The notes: generated by a model from the letters alone, not told the origin. A stretch of 64,000 nt of DNA from JAHFUA01 sp963733935 (GCA_963733935.1 CAVTEQ010000008.1:62001-126000), one strand, 5' to 3'; positions 1-9,305 are shown, counted from the stretch's first letter. A program made the numbers and translations.

Positions 1-2
1 TC

Positions 3-1016
3 CGCGTGGCCAATCGCATCCAGGATGCAGTCGGCGTGCCCTTCGCCTTCAACGGCCAGGAAGTTTTCGCCTCCGCCAGCATCGGCGTGGTGCTGAGTTC
101 CACCGACCGTGACCGGCCCGAGGACCTGCTGCGCGACGCCGATATCGCCCGCTATCGCGCCAAGGCGGCGGGCAAGGCGCGCTGCGAAGTTTTCGACGCC
201 GACATGCACGCCCGCGCTGTCGGCCGCCTGCGCCTCGAGCGCGAGCTGCGCGCCGCCATGGCGCGGGGAGAATTCGTGGTCCACTACCAGCCCATCGTGC
301 GGCTGGAGACCGGGCGCATCACCGGCTTCGAGGCCTTGATTCGCTGGCAGCATCCCGAGCGCGGCCTGGTGGGACCGGTTGAGTTCATCGACATCGCCGA
401 AGAAACCGGGCTGATCGTCCCCATGAACCGCTGGCTGCTGCGCGAGATTTGCCAGCAGGCCCGCGTCTGGCAACAGCGCTGTCCTTCCGATACTCCTTTG
501 ATGGTGACTGCCAACCTCACCTCCAAAGAGCTGGCGCAGGAAGATCTCGTCAACAGCATCCGCCTGACCTTGCAGCAGACCGCCATGAATCCCCAGCACC
601 TGCAACTGGAGATCCGGGAGACGGTCGCCATGGCCGACGCCGAGAACGCAGCCCACGTGCTCGATCGCCTCAAGGGACTGGGGATCCGCCTGAGCATCGA
701 TGACTTCGGCACCGGTTACTCCTCGCTCAGCCGCCTGCAAGGGCTTCCGCTGGACACGCTCAAAATCGACCGCAGCTTCATCTCCGACATGGACAACGAC
801 CAGGACAAGCGCGAGATCGTGCGCGTGATCGTCATGCTCGGCCAGCAGCTCGGCATGAAAGTCGTGGCCGAGGGCGCGGAGACGGCCGAGCAGGTGAAGT
901 ATCTGAAGGAACTGCACTGCGACTATGTCCAGGGTTACTTCTTCTCCCGGCCGGTGGATGCGCGCGCCTTCGAAGAACTGCTCACCGCCGGCCAGGCTGA
1001 AGTCGCCCAGGTCTAG
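3..1016 (+). CDS. GGDEF-EAL signalling protein, 3' part (cyclic-di-GMP phosphodiesterase domain)
   Basis: The frame is open at the left edge, so only the C-terminal part of the protein is present. The first 70 residues match the second half of a GGDEF domain (ASIGVVLSS, then DADIARYRAKAAGK). The GGDEF loop itself lies outside the window. Residues 85-325 form a complete EAL domain: EALIRW carries the EAL signature, DDFGTGYSS the metal-binding acidic pair, then KIDRSFI, VAEGAET and QGYFFSRP. The catalytic motifs look intact, so hydrolysis of cyclic-di-GMP is expected; whether the GGDEF half is active cannot be judged. The true start is upstream of the window. No gene follows within 270 bases. 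Confidence 0.93.
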   Translation, partial: RVANRIQDAVGVPFAFNGQEVFASASIGVVLSSTDRDRPEDLLRDADIARYRAKAAGKARCEVFDADMHARAVGRLRLERELRAAMARGEFVVHYQPIVRLETGRITGFEALIRWQHPERGLVGPVEFIDIAEETGLIVPMNRWLLREICQQARVWQQRCPSDTPLMVTANLTSKELAQEDLVNSIRLTLQQTAMNPQHLQLEIRETVAMADAENAAHVLDRLKGLGIRLSIDDFGTGYSSLSRLQGLPLDTLKIDRSFISDMDNDQDKREIVRVIVMLGQQLGMKVVAEGAETAEQVKYLKELHCDYVQGYFFSRPVDARAFEELLTAGQAEVAQV

Positions 1017-1293
1017 CGCTGGCGTAGTTGCTTCGGCGCCAATTCCACCCCTGCCTGGTCCTGTGTAGCAAAGCGATCTAATTTCCTTAGCCGGTGCGGA
1101 CGGTTCAGCCACCTCGGCGCCCACCTCTACGACTCGCTGCGCAACCAGCTCTTGCCGCTTTCAGGACGCTATACTCTGCGTTCTGTTAATCAAGAATTAA
1201 CACCCAGGCTGCGCACCCGGCATCTAAGATTCCTGACCCGGCCCTGACGAGAAAACTGCAACCAGAGACGCACTGGAATACCTGTGAGGCGCA
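1017..1293. other. Intergenic, no gene seen
   Basis: No coding frame with family resemblance is visible. The only structure is a short inverted repeat (GTTAAT, 5-base loop, ATTAAC) at 1185-1201. It has no T-run after it, so it is not a convincing terminator. Confidence 0.4.
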
Positions 1294-1545
1294 ATGACGA
1301 AAACGACGAGCTTTCAAATGGACATTCGCCCGCTCTTTACGGAACGAGACATTCAAGGCATGAGCAAGGCGTTCAACCTTGGAAGTTACGATGACGTCAA
1401 GAAGCACGCTGACGCCATCTACGATCGCATCCGCGGAATCGGCGGCCCGGTAATGCCGCCCCCACCCCCAAAAGGTGAAGGTCCTTGGCAGCAATCTTGG
1501 ATTGAACTGTTCGCCAAGTGGATGGCGGACGGGTTCCCACCTTAG
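1294..1545 (+). CDS. Small conserved hypothetical protein (83 aa)
   Basis: Short soluble protein without signal peptide or membrane segment. It has an N-terminal DIRPLFTERDIQGM segment, a central proline run (MPPPPPKG, residues 54-61) and a Trp-rich C-terminus (WQQSWIELFAKWMADGFPP). The order DIRPLF...DI..M ... W...F..WMADG.P is a recurrent small-protein module I have seen in soil bacteria. I know of no assigned function for it. The ATG is the first in frame and the Shine-Dalgarno sequence is weak (GTGAGG upstream). It stands alone, 75 bases before a SnoaL-like gene on the same strand. Confidence 0.6.
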   Translation: MTKTTSFQMDIRPLFTERDIQGMSKAFNLGSYDDVKKHADAIYDRIRGIGGPVMPPPPPKGEGPWQQSWIELFAKWMADGFPP

Positions 1546-1620
1546 TCGGCCCCCAAGCGGCCAGGGCTGCTTGGCTTTTCAGCCGAGGAATGTGACTTCT
1601 TGTCGAATTGAGGGCTCAAG

Positions 1621-2041
1621 ATGGCCGATCAACAAGAGAAGGAGCAGTATTCTGGGGTGCGAGATCAAGAGATCCGTGCGGCACTGGATCAGCATTGGGC
1701 GGCGTCCGATGCCAACGATTTTGAAACCGAGCACCGCATCTATCACGAGGACGCGGTGCTGGAATACCCGCAGTCAGGCGAGCGAACCCGCGGTCGGCGC
1801 AACATACAGAACCAACGCGCTAGTCAGCCGAGCAAAAAGCGGTTTGCTGTCCGGCGAATCATTGGCGGCGGTGATCTTTGGGTCACCGAATTCATCCTGA
1901 CATATGACGGCAAGCCGTCCTACACCGTGAGCATCATGGAGTTCACGGGACGACAAGGTTGCGCGGGAAACACAGTACTTTGCGGATCCATTCGTGGCTC
2001 CCGCATGGCGCGCTCAATGGGTCGAACGGATGGACACATAA
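1621..2041 (+). pseudogene. SnoaL-like (NTF2-fold) protein, frameshifted near its C-terminus
   Basis: Residues 1-108 read as an NTF2-like/SnoaL domain (ALDQHWAASDANDFETEH, then YHEDAVLEYPQSGERTRGR and VSIMEF). Frame 1 then runs into a non-homologous tail ending at 2064. One base further on, the reading resumes as DDKVARETQYFADPF followed by WRAQWVERMDT and a TAA at 2039-2041, which is the expected end of this family. Removing one G from the GGG at 1947-1949 restores a single frame of about 139 residues. This is either a recent +1 lesion or a homopolymer sequencing error. Such proteins are usually small polyketide cyclase-like or ketosteroid-isomerase-like enzymes; the substrate is unknown. 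Confidence 0.8.
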
Positions 2042-2142
2042 CTCGAGACACCAGAATTCGGTAACGACAGGCGTGAAGGTACTGCAGTCCATACAAAGGT
2101 GTTGGCAATACCAACGCGCATGATGAAGGGAAAACAATCACG

Positions 2143-3036
2143 ATGAATCCCACGTTTTATCGCACAATACAGGTTGACGGCCTGTCGATCTTCTATCGGG
2201 AGGCTGGGCCGACAAATGCGGAAACGCTTCTCCTGCTCCACGGCCTTCCATCGTCATCGCGGATGTTCGAACCCCTTTTCGCAAGGCTTTCCGATCGCTA
2301 CCACCTGATAGCTCCTGATTATCCTGGTTTCGGACACAGTGACTGGCCGGACCCGAGGAAATTCGCATACACCTTCGACCATTTGGCTGAGACCATGAAC
2401 CACTTCACCGAGGCGCTCGGGCTCTCGCGCTATACCCTTTACATGCAGGACTACGGTGGCCCCGTCGGCTTTCGCATGGCACTGGAGCATCCGGAGCGGG
2501 TGGAAGCGCTGATCGTTCAGGACGCCGTCGCCCACAACCGGGGCTTGGGAGCAAATTGGAAAACGCGCCGGGCGTTCTGGGCTGATCGCGCTGCCAATGA
2601 GAGCGCATTGCGCACCAATCTCTTGTCGCTCGAGGCCGCGCGTGCGCGACACGTCGGAAACGATCCCGACGTGGAGCGCCACGATCCCGACCTCTGGACC
2701 GACGAATTTTACTTTCTGAATCGGCCCGGCCAGGCTGAGATACAAAGCGATCTTTTCTACGACTACCGAACCAACGTCGATTCCTATCCGAAATGGCAGG
2801 AATGGATGCGCGAGAAGCAACCGCGGCTGCTCGTGATCTGGGGCAAATACGAAACATCGTTTGACCCGAGCGAGCCGGAGAGCTACCGCGAGGATGTTCC
2901 CAACGCCGAGGTCCACATTGTTGACGGCGGCCATTTCGCCCTGGACACGGCGGCCGACGAGATTGCTTCCTCGATGAGAAACTTTATGGCGTCTTCCCAG
3001 GGAATAGATTCGATTTCAAAGAGGAGAACAAAATGA
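2143..3036 (+). CDS. Alpha/beta hydrolase, haloalkane dehalogenase/epoxide hydrolase type
   Basis: A 297-residue alpha/beta hydrolase. The oxyanion-hole HGLP is at residues 33-36. The nucleophile elbow is MQDYGGPVG with Asp103, the Asp nucleophile typical of haloalkane dehalogenases and epoxide hydrolases rather than Ser of esterases. The catalytic His is probably H264 (GGHFALD), and a candidate acid is E237 in WGKYETSF. No signal peptide, so it acts in the cytoplasm. Its stop overlaps the start of the DJ-1/PfpI gene by 4 bases (ATGA), indicating translational coupling. Neighbours (DJ-1, VOC and DoxX proteins) suggest a small detoxification or stress operon. The actual substrate cannot be read from sequence. 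Confidence 0.88.
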   Translation: MNPTFYRTIQVDGLSIFYREAGPTNAETLLLLHGLPSSSRMFEPLFARLSDRYHLIAPDYPGFGHSDWPDPRKFAYTFDHLAETMNHFTEALGLSRYTLYMQDYGGPVGFRMALEHPERVEALIVQDAVAHNRGLGANWKTRRAFWADRAANESALRTNLLSLEAARARHVGNDPDVERHDPDLWTDEFYFLNRPGQAEIQSDLFYDYRTNVDSYPKWQEWMREKQPRLLVIWGKYETSFDPSEPESYREDVPNAEVHIVDGGHFALDTAADEIASSMRNFMASSQGIDSISKRRTK

Positions 3037-3839
3037 CAACCAAAGGAAAAGTCCTGGTACTAGTCTCGAGCGGTCACGGCTTGCCCTTGAAAGATGGCAA
3101 GGTTTATGCCGGCGCTGGCTACTACCTCAACGAGCTGACGGTTCCGGTTCGCGCCCTGATGAAGGAGGGCTACGAAATCACTTTCGCCAACCCCAAAGGC
3201 AACACGCCGCAATTGGATGTCAATTCAGCGACAGCCCAGTTCTTCGGTGGGGACGAGGCTAAGCTTCAGGACTATCTAAAATTCCGCGACAGCCTGACTG
3301 GGCTCAAGAATCCAACTCGTATCTCGGATGTCATCGCATCGGGCCTGGATCAATATGACGCTGTTTTCGTCCCCGGCGGCCATGGCCCGATGATCGATCT
3401 TCTCGATGATCCCGACGCCGGCACCGTGATGAGACACTTTCATAAAACATCCAAGCCTACGGCAGTGCTCTGCCACGGCCCGATTTCACTACTCTCGGCT
3501 CTTCCGAATTCGACGGAGGTGGTCGGCGCGCTGGCGGCGGGCGATGCCGCTGGAGCGCGGGCAAAGGCTCGAGGTTGGATCTATTCTGGATATAAGATGA
3601 CCATCTTTTCGACAGCGGAAGAGCAGCAGCGGGAGCCGCTGGAGATTGGTGGCAAGGTGCTGTTCTACCCGGACTTCGCCTTGCGAACGGCGGGAGGGGA
3701 CGTAAGTGTGGTCGAGCCTTGGAAGAGCTATGTTCTTCAAGATCGCGAGCTGATCTCAGGTCAGAACCCGTTCTCTGATGAAGCGCTTCTAAAACTTCTT
3801 CTACCGGCACTCGACGCGAAGAAGCGGCGAGTCGCTTAG
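3033..3839 (+). CDS. DJ-1/PfpI-family protein (Hsp31-like, class I glutamine amidotransferase fold)
   Basis: 268 residues with the DJ-1/PfpI fold. Residues 110-120 are AVFVPGGHGPM, and the nucleophile elbow is AVLCHGPISLL with Cys147-His148. This is the arrangement of Hsp31/YhbO/YajL-type glyoxalase III, deglycase or protease proteins. It is longer than the 180-residue minimal PfpI enzymes and closer to Hsp31-like members. It is cytosolic and translationally coupled to the preceding hydrolase (ATGA overlap at 3033-3036). A role in handling reactive carbonyls fits the glyoxalase-like gene 26 bases downstream, but that is inference. Confidence 0.88.
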   Translation: MTTKGKVLVLVSSGHGLPLKDGKVYAGAGYYLNELTVPVRALMKEGYEITFANPKGNTPQLDVNSATAQFFGGDEAKLQDYLKFRDSLTGLKNPTRISDVIASGLDQYDAVFVPGGHGPMIDLLDDPDAGTVMRHFHKTSKPTAVLCHGPISLLSALPNSTEVVGALAAGDAAGARAKARGWIYSGYKMTIFSTAEEQQREPLEIGGKVLFYPDFALRTAGGDVSVVEPWKSYVLQDRELISGQNPFSDEALLKLLLPALDAKKRRVA

Positions 3840-3865
3840 GAGGGGGCTGGCCCGAGGAGACGTCA

Positions 3866-4312
3866 ATGAACACCGTACAAATCGAACAAAAGAGCTATGA
3901 GATGCCCCCGCGAGAGGGGATCAGCATCGCGCAATTTCTCACCGTCGCCGACATCGAGCGATCGGCTCGCTACTACGAAAAGGTCTTCGGCGCTCGCATT
4001 CTGACCCTGGGTGACGGCAACGCGCCTGCGTACCTTTTGCTTGCGAATATCTGGATGATTCTGAACGTTGGGGGCGGGCCGACTCCGGATAAGCCGACGG
4101 TAACGCTCAGCGTCCCCGACCCGAACCACATCAACAGCTTTATGAATTTCCGCGTTGCGGATATTCAAGCGTGCTATGAATTATGGAAAAGTCGAGGAGC
4201 CGAGTTCATCACGGAACCGATCCCCAAGTACGGCGAGATACGCTGCTACATCCGCGATCCTGACGGCTACATCATCGAAGTCGGACAGAGCACCGACCTG
4301 ACGTACGGTTAA
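3866..4312 (+). CDS. VOC (glyoxalase/dioxygenase superfamily) protein
   Basis: 148 residues with two beta-alpha-beta-beta-beta halves. FLTVADIERSARYYEKVFG (residues 25-43) is the standard first-half signature. CYIRDPDGYIIEVGQ near the C-terminus carries the metal-ligand Glu of the second half. The N-terminal metal His usual in lactoylglutathione lyases is not obvious (Gln precedes FLTV), so I do not name it glyoxalase I. SD GAGGAG lies 7-12 bases before the ATG. It follows the DJ-1 gene by 26 bases and is probably cotranscribed with it. Confidence 0.85.
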   Translation: MNTVQIEQKSYEMPPREGISIAQFLTVADIERSARYYEKVFGARILTLGDGNAPAYLLLANIWMILNVGGGPTPDKPTVTLSVPDPNHINSFMNFRVADIQACYELWKSRGAEFITEPIPKYGEIRCYIRDPDGYIIEVGQSTDLTYG

Positions 4313-4478
4313 CGCTGGGCCGAACGGGATATGGATTTAAACGCTTGCGGAACTCCGCTTAGCGCAACCCATCGGCGCGAACGATACAACACCGCTCGGC
4401 CCGCGGTTAGCAGAGAAGTCGAATTTGCACGATACGGGGTATGGTTAGAGCACATCCTCCGTCGGAGGGGGCAGAGAG

Positions 4479-4952
4479 ATGGATTGGAAACGGTTGGTCC
4501 AGTTTGCGCTGCTGGGTCGCAGTGATGTGGAACAATATGCCATCTTGCTGGTACGCGTTTCGATCGGGTTGTTCTTCGCCATCTCCGGGGCAAACAAATT
4601 GTTTGTCGCCGGCGGCACGAAACCTGTTTACGATACGCTCGTTAAGGCCAAAGTCCCGTTTCCCCGCCAGACGGCTTATTTCGTGTCGGGTGTCGAGTTC
4701 GTCTGCGGATCCTTGGTGGCCCTGGGGTTTCTTTCGAGCCCTGCCTGCGTGGCTTTATTGATCGATATGACTGTCGCCACCCTGACCCAGGCGCTTTCCA
4801 CCATGCCTAAAGGACTTGCGCCTCTTAACTGGCTCGACGATTTCCTCTACCTTCCGGAAGTCTTGTACGTGCTCTTCTTTACCTGGCTGATCTGCTCCGG
4901 CCCGGGAAAGTTCAGTGTCGATCACTGGCTCGCCGGCAAGTTACTGGGGTGA
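4479..4952 (+). CDS. DoxX-family membrane protein
   Basis: 157 residues with four predicted membrane helices. YAILLVRVSIGLFFAISGANK (residues 20-40) is the DoxX N-terminal signature, followed by YFVSGVEFVCGSLVALGFL and two more helices. DoxX-like proteins are small inner-membrane proteins linked to thiosulfate:quinone oxidation, oxidative stress or membrane redox. Sequence does not discriminate between these. The start follows GGAGGG with good spacing. The last 31 bases overlap the 3' end of the convergent methyltransferase gene. Confidence 0.85.
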   Translation: MDWKRLVQFALLGRSDVEQYAILLVRVSIGLFFAISGANKLFVAGGTKPVYDTLVKAKVPFPRQTAYFVSGVEFVCGSLVALGFLSSPACVALLIDMTVATLTQALSTMPKGLAPLNWLDDFLYLPEVLYVLFFTWLICSGPGKFSVDHWLAGKLLG

Positions 4953-5738
4953 TTCGCTAGGGAGTGGTTGGCGGAACCTGTCGCCGGACTGGCGCTGTTC
5001 AGCACGTAGATGACCCAGGGAGCGACCGTAGTCTCGCTCACCCACTGGTAGGGTTCATCGCCCCTGGCCAGGGGTTTGTACATTGCCACGGGCTGCAGCC
5101 CGGCCTCTCGATAGATCTCCTGATAAGACTCATCCGTGCAGAGGATGTCTTCCACCGGCCTGCGGTCCGCGTAATCGGTGGTGATAATTCTCACCACATC
5201 GCCGCTGCGGGCCAATCGGTTCTCCGGAAAATCCCGGGTGGAGAACGACGCCCATTCGTTCACATAGATCTCCGGCGAGGAGACGAGGTTGACGATGCGT
5301 CCCCCGTCGTCGAGCAGCTTCCCGAGTCCTTGGAACAGCGCAATCTTTCTTCTCCGCACCGGCGATGTTGTCGAAGGTAAAGGCGCACAGCACCAGGCTG
5401 TAGGCAGCGGGCTTGAACTGGGTAAAATCGCCATCCTGGATAAGACGGTAATCGCCGGCCGGGTCGATCCGCCTGGCGATGGCTAGCATTTGTTCCGAGA
5501 TGTCGAGACCGGTGGCATCGAATCCGCACTTCTGCAGGAAGCGGGTGGACCGGCCGGCGCCACAACCAAAATCAATCGCGGCTTTGCCCCGCACGTGGTC
5601 GCGGAAGATTGCAGGCAAGTCCCGGTAGGCGAGGTAGTAGGTCCGGGCAAACTCCAGCTTGGAGTAGGCCTCGGCACGTTCGGTGTCTTGGTAGCAGTTG
5701 CGGAACTTCGCGGCCTTCATGTCGTATTGGGTATACAC
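4922..5738 (-). pseudogene. Class I SAM-dependent methyltransferase, frameshifted
   Basis: The N-terminal part (frame from GTG 5738, or ATG 5720 at MKAAKFRN) carries the SAM motif AAIDFGCGAGRSTRFLQ and GLDISEQMLAIARR, then VLCAFTFDNI. The C-terminal half continues in the next frame from KIALFQGLGKLLDDGG to the TGA at 4922, with GLQPVAMYKPLARGDEP as a typical tail. The break is in AAGAAAG (TTT at 5346-5348 on the plus strand); removing one base rejoins both halves into roughly 270 residues. Both halves keep conserved sequence, so the lesion is recent or artefactual. The substrate is unknown. It converges on doxX with a 31-base overlap. Confidence 0.85.
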
Positions 5739-5815
5739 CCCGGACCGTATTCCAGGCAGTCGAAAGGCGCAGTGGCCGTGGTCACGGCAAAAAGGTGATG
5801 GAGAAGAGTCGAACC

Positions 5816-6638
5816 CTATTCGCTGGTCAGGATCTTGCGCTTCTTGGTAAGCAGGGACTTATCGTCGAACCAGAGTTTGCATTGTGTGCCGGATTCTTCC
5901 ACCAGCCACACGCGGCTCTGGGGAGAATCTCCGCTGATGGAGAGCTTGTGCCGCTCCAGCAGGTCGTGAATCTTGCGCTGGTCCATGCCCAACGAAACCA
6001 GGTCACAGATGGAAGTCGCATTCCGGTTCAGCCGTTCGGCGACCACTGGATTGAGACCGGCGGGCGCGGGCGGGACACCGGCTGCGGCCTTGGGCTCGGA
6101 AGCGGAACCCGCACTACCTTTGATTTTCTGGCGCCACACCTGGATGCCATCGGCGGTGTACGCCTCCACATATTGGCCATCGGCGCATTGGGTGAGTGCG
6201 TAGATGTCGATGCCTTTATCCGATGGCGGAGCCGGCTTGATCTCCAGCGGCTTGCATCCTTCGAGTGACGGCGAGGTCCACTTCGTCGCACCCTTCGGCA
6301 GTGAGGTCCCTTCCATCACCTTGACGGTGGCCTCGGCCGCCCTATTGCCGCTATGTCCGCTGATGCGGAAATCGCCCGGGCTGCTTCGCCGTCACCACTA
6401 ACTCGTCACCCTGCTCGGCCTGTAGCGCCGCAGGGTCGGAGACAGTCCAGGAGACATTGCGCAGCGTGCGCCCGTTCTGGTCAACCAGGCGAAACGGCCG
6501 CGACTCGCCCACCAGCATGGTTGCCGTGCTGGGAGTGATGGCGACGAAAGCACTCTGGCCCCACAGAGCGGCCGCCCAGAACAGCGCGGCGAGGCCTACG
6601 ATTCGCGGCAGCAGAAGACGACGCACCAGCCCTCGCAT
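5816..6638 (-). pseudogene. Exported protein with bacterial Ig-like (BIg2-type) domain, frameshifted
   Basis: The 5' part from 6638 encodes a signal peptide (LLLPRIVGLAALFWAAALWGQ) and a BIg2-like strand pattern (ITPSTATMLVGESRPFRLVDQNG, then NVSWTVSDPAAL). It runs out of frame after AKQPGRF. One base later the reading resumes as RISGHSGNRAAEATVKVMEG, the normal end of such a domain, and continues to 5816. One extra base in the AAA at 6369-6371 explains the break. The second half (KPLEIKPAPPSDKGIDIYAL and a Pro/Ala linker) has no assignment. In its C-terminal part, DLVSLGMDQRKIHDLLERH looks helical. The role is unknown; extracytoplasmic location follows from the signal peptide. Confidence 0.72.
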
Positions 6639-6677
6639 GATGCACTATTGTCGGACCCTGCTGGGGTTCCTGCCAGA

Positions 6678-7232
6678 TTACCTTGGAGTCGGGACGTTGA
6701 GCCGGTAGGGCCGCGCGGACTTCACGCGCGAACTCAACACCCGGTCCAGGGTGCCGCTCTCCGCTTCATCCAGCAGGGAACCGGCAGCGCTGCTGGCCGT
6801 GAACAGCAGAAACATCACCCCGATGGCCGCGGCGTAGAAAGACACCATGGGATTGCGTTTGTTCTCGCCGGTAACATCGCGGATGGTGACGGCAACCAGC
6901 CCACCGTCGCTCCGGCCGCTGCCCGGCCCGGAGTTTGCGCGCGCAGCGTCTCGTCCGCTCTGGTATTGCCGCAGTTGATCCAGATTCTGCTGGATTCGCT
7001 GGCGCTGTTCGGGGGTGATTCCGCCGGCATATTCTTCGAAGTATTTCGATCCCTGCTCCGCCATGACGTCAGGCATCGAGGTCATGGCCACTTTCTGCAG
7101 CAGCCCGGCAACCATCTGCGGCGCGACTGGGTCACTGCTGTCTTTCAGCATTCGTATCGCCGGGTGGTCCGCGGAGCCTCCGAAGGAGATGGGATTTGCT
7201 CCAAAGCCTTGCGGAATGATCAGCTGTCTATA
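6678..7232 (-). pseudogene. Remnant of an ABC-2 type transporter permease
   Basis: An internal fragment of an ABC-2 permease. QLIIPQGFGANP is the periplasmic-loop segment that normally follows the first membrane helix. VSFYAAAIGVMFLLFTASSAAGS with LLDEAESGTLDRVLSSRV is the second helix and its conserved cytoplasmic loop. An in-frame TAG at 7233-7235 removes the first helix. A TAA right after SSRVKSARPYRLNV removes the last four helices. I find no continuation in other frames on either side, and there is no ATPase gene next to it. It is therefore a decayed remnant rather than a frameshifted complete gene. Confidence 0.7.
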
Positions 7233-7350
7233 CTACGACCTTGCCGAGAACAGTCCCACGAGCCGCAGCGAAGGCCGCTCCAGGACTCGGAACTTCATTC
7301 CCGCCGCTTACGTAACTGGGTCGGGAGGCATCGCAATGGGAGGAAGACAG

Positions 7351-9201
7351 ATGCACAACCGCGCTATTACGGGACTTTTTCTAGGAATACTCACCTGCCT
7401 GCCGGCCGCTGCGGCCACGCCGCAGTGCGCGCAGGAGATCCTCGCCAAGTCGAAGCAGGCGCAGGGCGGGGCAGCCTGGGACGCCGTGCGCACGACTTAC
7501 AGCAAGGGCAAGATCACCACCAGCGGTCTGACCGGGCAGGGTGAGTCGTGGGAGGACAACCTCACCGGCCGTTATCTTGAGAAATATCAGCTCGGCCCCA
7601 CCACCGGCGCTGACGGCTTCGACGGCAAGCAGGTGTGGTCACAGGATTCCGCCGGAGAGCCGCGCGCCGAGGGCGCTGACAACGCGCGCCAGGGAGCAGC
7701 CGACGAAGCTTATCGCAATGCCATGGCGTACTGGTATCCGGAGCGCTGGCCAGCGCAGATCGAGTGTTCCGGCACGAAGCAGGAGCAGGGGAAGAGCTTT
7801 CAAGTTCTGCGCATTACGCCGCAGGGCGGTCGTCCGTTTGATTTGTGGATCGACGCCACAACCTATCTCTTCGATCACACGGTGGAAAAGGCCGACATCG
7901 AAACCCGCACTACTTATCTCTCCGATTACCGCACCGTGCAGGGTGTGAAGGTGTCGTTTGCCCAGCGCTCCACCAACGGCGAGGAAAAGTACGACCAGTA
8001 CTTCGCGCTGGAGAAAGTTGAATTCAATCTCCCGCTGGAAGAAGCGCGGTTCCGCATGCCGCAACCGCCTCCGCCGGATTTCGCCATTGCCAGCGGCAAA
8101 AGTTCCACGACCCTGCCGTTTGAGCTGCTGAATAATCACATCTATGTCGAGCTCAAGTTGAATGGCAAGGGCCCGTTTCGCATGCTGTGCGATACCGGAG
8201 GGGCCAACATCATTACTCCGGAGCTGGCGCGCCAACTGAACTTGAAGTCTGAGGGAGCGCTTCAGGGCCGTGGTGTCGGAGAAAAATCGGAGGACGTCGG
8301 TCTGGTCAAGCTGCAGAGCCTGGGCGTGGGCGAGGCGACGCTTTCCGACCAGGTCTTTGCCGTCTTTCCGATGGAACCTTTCTCCGCCGTAGAGGGAATT
8401 CAGATCAATGGGCTGATCGGTTATGAAGTATTCAAGCGCTTCGTGGCCAAAGTTGATTATGAGCATCACCTGATCACGTTGACGCTGCCGTCGGCGTTCG
8501 CCTACAAGGGCGAAGGCACGGTCGTGCCCTTTCAGTTCAATGCCCATATCCCGCAAGTGGAGGGCGCCATCGACGGCATCGAGGGGAAGCTCGACATCGA
8601 TACCGGAAGCCGCTCTTCGCTTACTGTGCTCGGTCCTTTTGCCGAGAAGCATGACCTCATGGCTCACGTCGGCACCAAGGTGGAAGCGGTAACCGGATGG
8701 GGAGTGGGCGGAGCGGCTCGAGGGCTGGTTGCGCGGGCCAAAGTCCTGCGCCTGGGTAAGGTGGAAGTCCACGATCCGATCATGGAACTGTCGTTGCAGA
8801 AAAAGGGCGCTTTTGTGAACCCATACGTCGCAGGGAACGTCGGCGCTGGAGTGCTCAAGCGGTTCAACATTATCTTCGACTACCCGCACCAGCAGCTCAT
8901 CTTCGAGCGCAACGCCAACTACGACAAGCCGGACGTTTTTGACCGCTCCGGGATGTGGCTCAACCGGTCCGGCGAACGCTTCGAGGTGATGGACGTAATC
9001 GCCGGCGGGCCGGCCGCAATCGCCGGGCTCAAGGTGGGAGATAAAGTGCTGGCGATCGACGGCCATCCGGTGGGACAGCTTTCCTTGCCCGCTGTTCGCC
9101 AGCAATTCAAATCGCAGCCGCCGGGAACCAAGGTGCGCCTCGAGATCCAATCGGGAGAGCAGAAACGGGATGCCGAGCTAGTACTGAAAGACCTGGTCTG
9201 A
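7351..9201 (+). CDS. Exported retropepsin-like aspartyl protease with C-terminal PDZ domain
   Basis: ATG 7351 is chosen because GGGAGGAAG sits 4-12 bases upstream and a signal peptide follows at once (AITGLFLGILTCLPAAAA, cleavage near residue 22). The frame is open further upstream, but without export signals. Residues 30-240 resemble a LolA-like or outer-membrane-lipoprotein-sorting beta fold. Residues 255-520 contain two aspartyl protease half-sites, LCDTGGANI (D281) and DIDTGSRSS (D417), so one chain supplies both catalytic Asp residues. Residues 525-610 form a PDZ domain (AGGPAAIAGLKVGDKVLAIDG). Length 616. Expected in the periplasm, perhaps outer-membrane associated. The substrate is unknown. 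Confidence 0.85.
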   Translation: MHNRAITGLFLGILTCLPAAAATPQCAQEILAKSKQAQGGAAWDAVRTTYSKGKITTSGLTGQGESWEDNLTGRYLEKYQLGPTTGADGFDGKQVWSQDSAGEPRAEGADNARQGAADEAYRNAMAYWYPERWPAQIECSGTKQEQGKSFQVLRITPQGGRPFDLWIDATTYLFDHTVEKADIETRTTYLSDYRTVQGVKVSFAQRSTNGEEKYDQYFALEKVEFNLPLEEARFRMPQPPPPDFAIASGKSSTTLPFELLNNHIYVELKLNGKGPFRMLCDTGGANIITPELARQLNLKSEGALQGRGVGEKSEDVGLVKLQSLGVGEATLSDQVFAVFPMEPFSAVEGIQINGLIGYEVFKRFVAKVDYEHHLITLTLPSAFAYKGEGTVVPFQFNAHIPQVEGAIDGIEGKLDIDTGSRSSLTVLGPFAEKHDLMAHVGTKVEAVTGWGVGGAARGLVARAKVLRLGKVEVHDPIMELSLQKKGAFVNPYVAGNVGAGVLKRFNIIFDYPHQQLIFERNANYDKPDVFDRSGMWLNRSGERFEVMDVIAGGPAAIAGLKVGDKVLAIDGHPVGQLSLPAVRQQFKSQPPGTKVRLEIQSGEQKRDAELVLKDLV

Positions 9202-9305
9202 TCCATTCTTGAACGAGGCAAGCTGAGACATCCATCCCCGTGAAGTCCGGGCCGCTGCGTGCCGATAAACCCAGTCTGGGATTCGTTGGCCCGTGGAGGT
9301 TCTTC

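Noticed and set aside
1185..1201. GTTAAT/ATTAAC hairpin as a terminator of the GGDEF-EAL gene
   Set aside because: It lies 170 bases after the stop, has a weak AT stem and no T-run.
7639..9150. 503-codon minus-strand open frame opposite the retropepsin-PDZ gene
   Set aside because: A high-GC shadow frame: rich in His, Gln and Arg, without motifs or a ribosome site.
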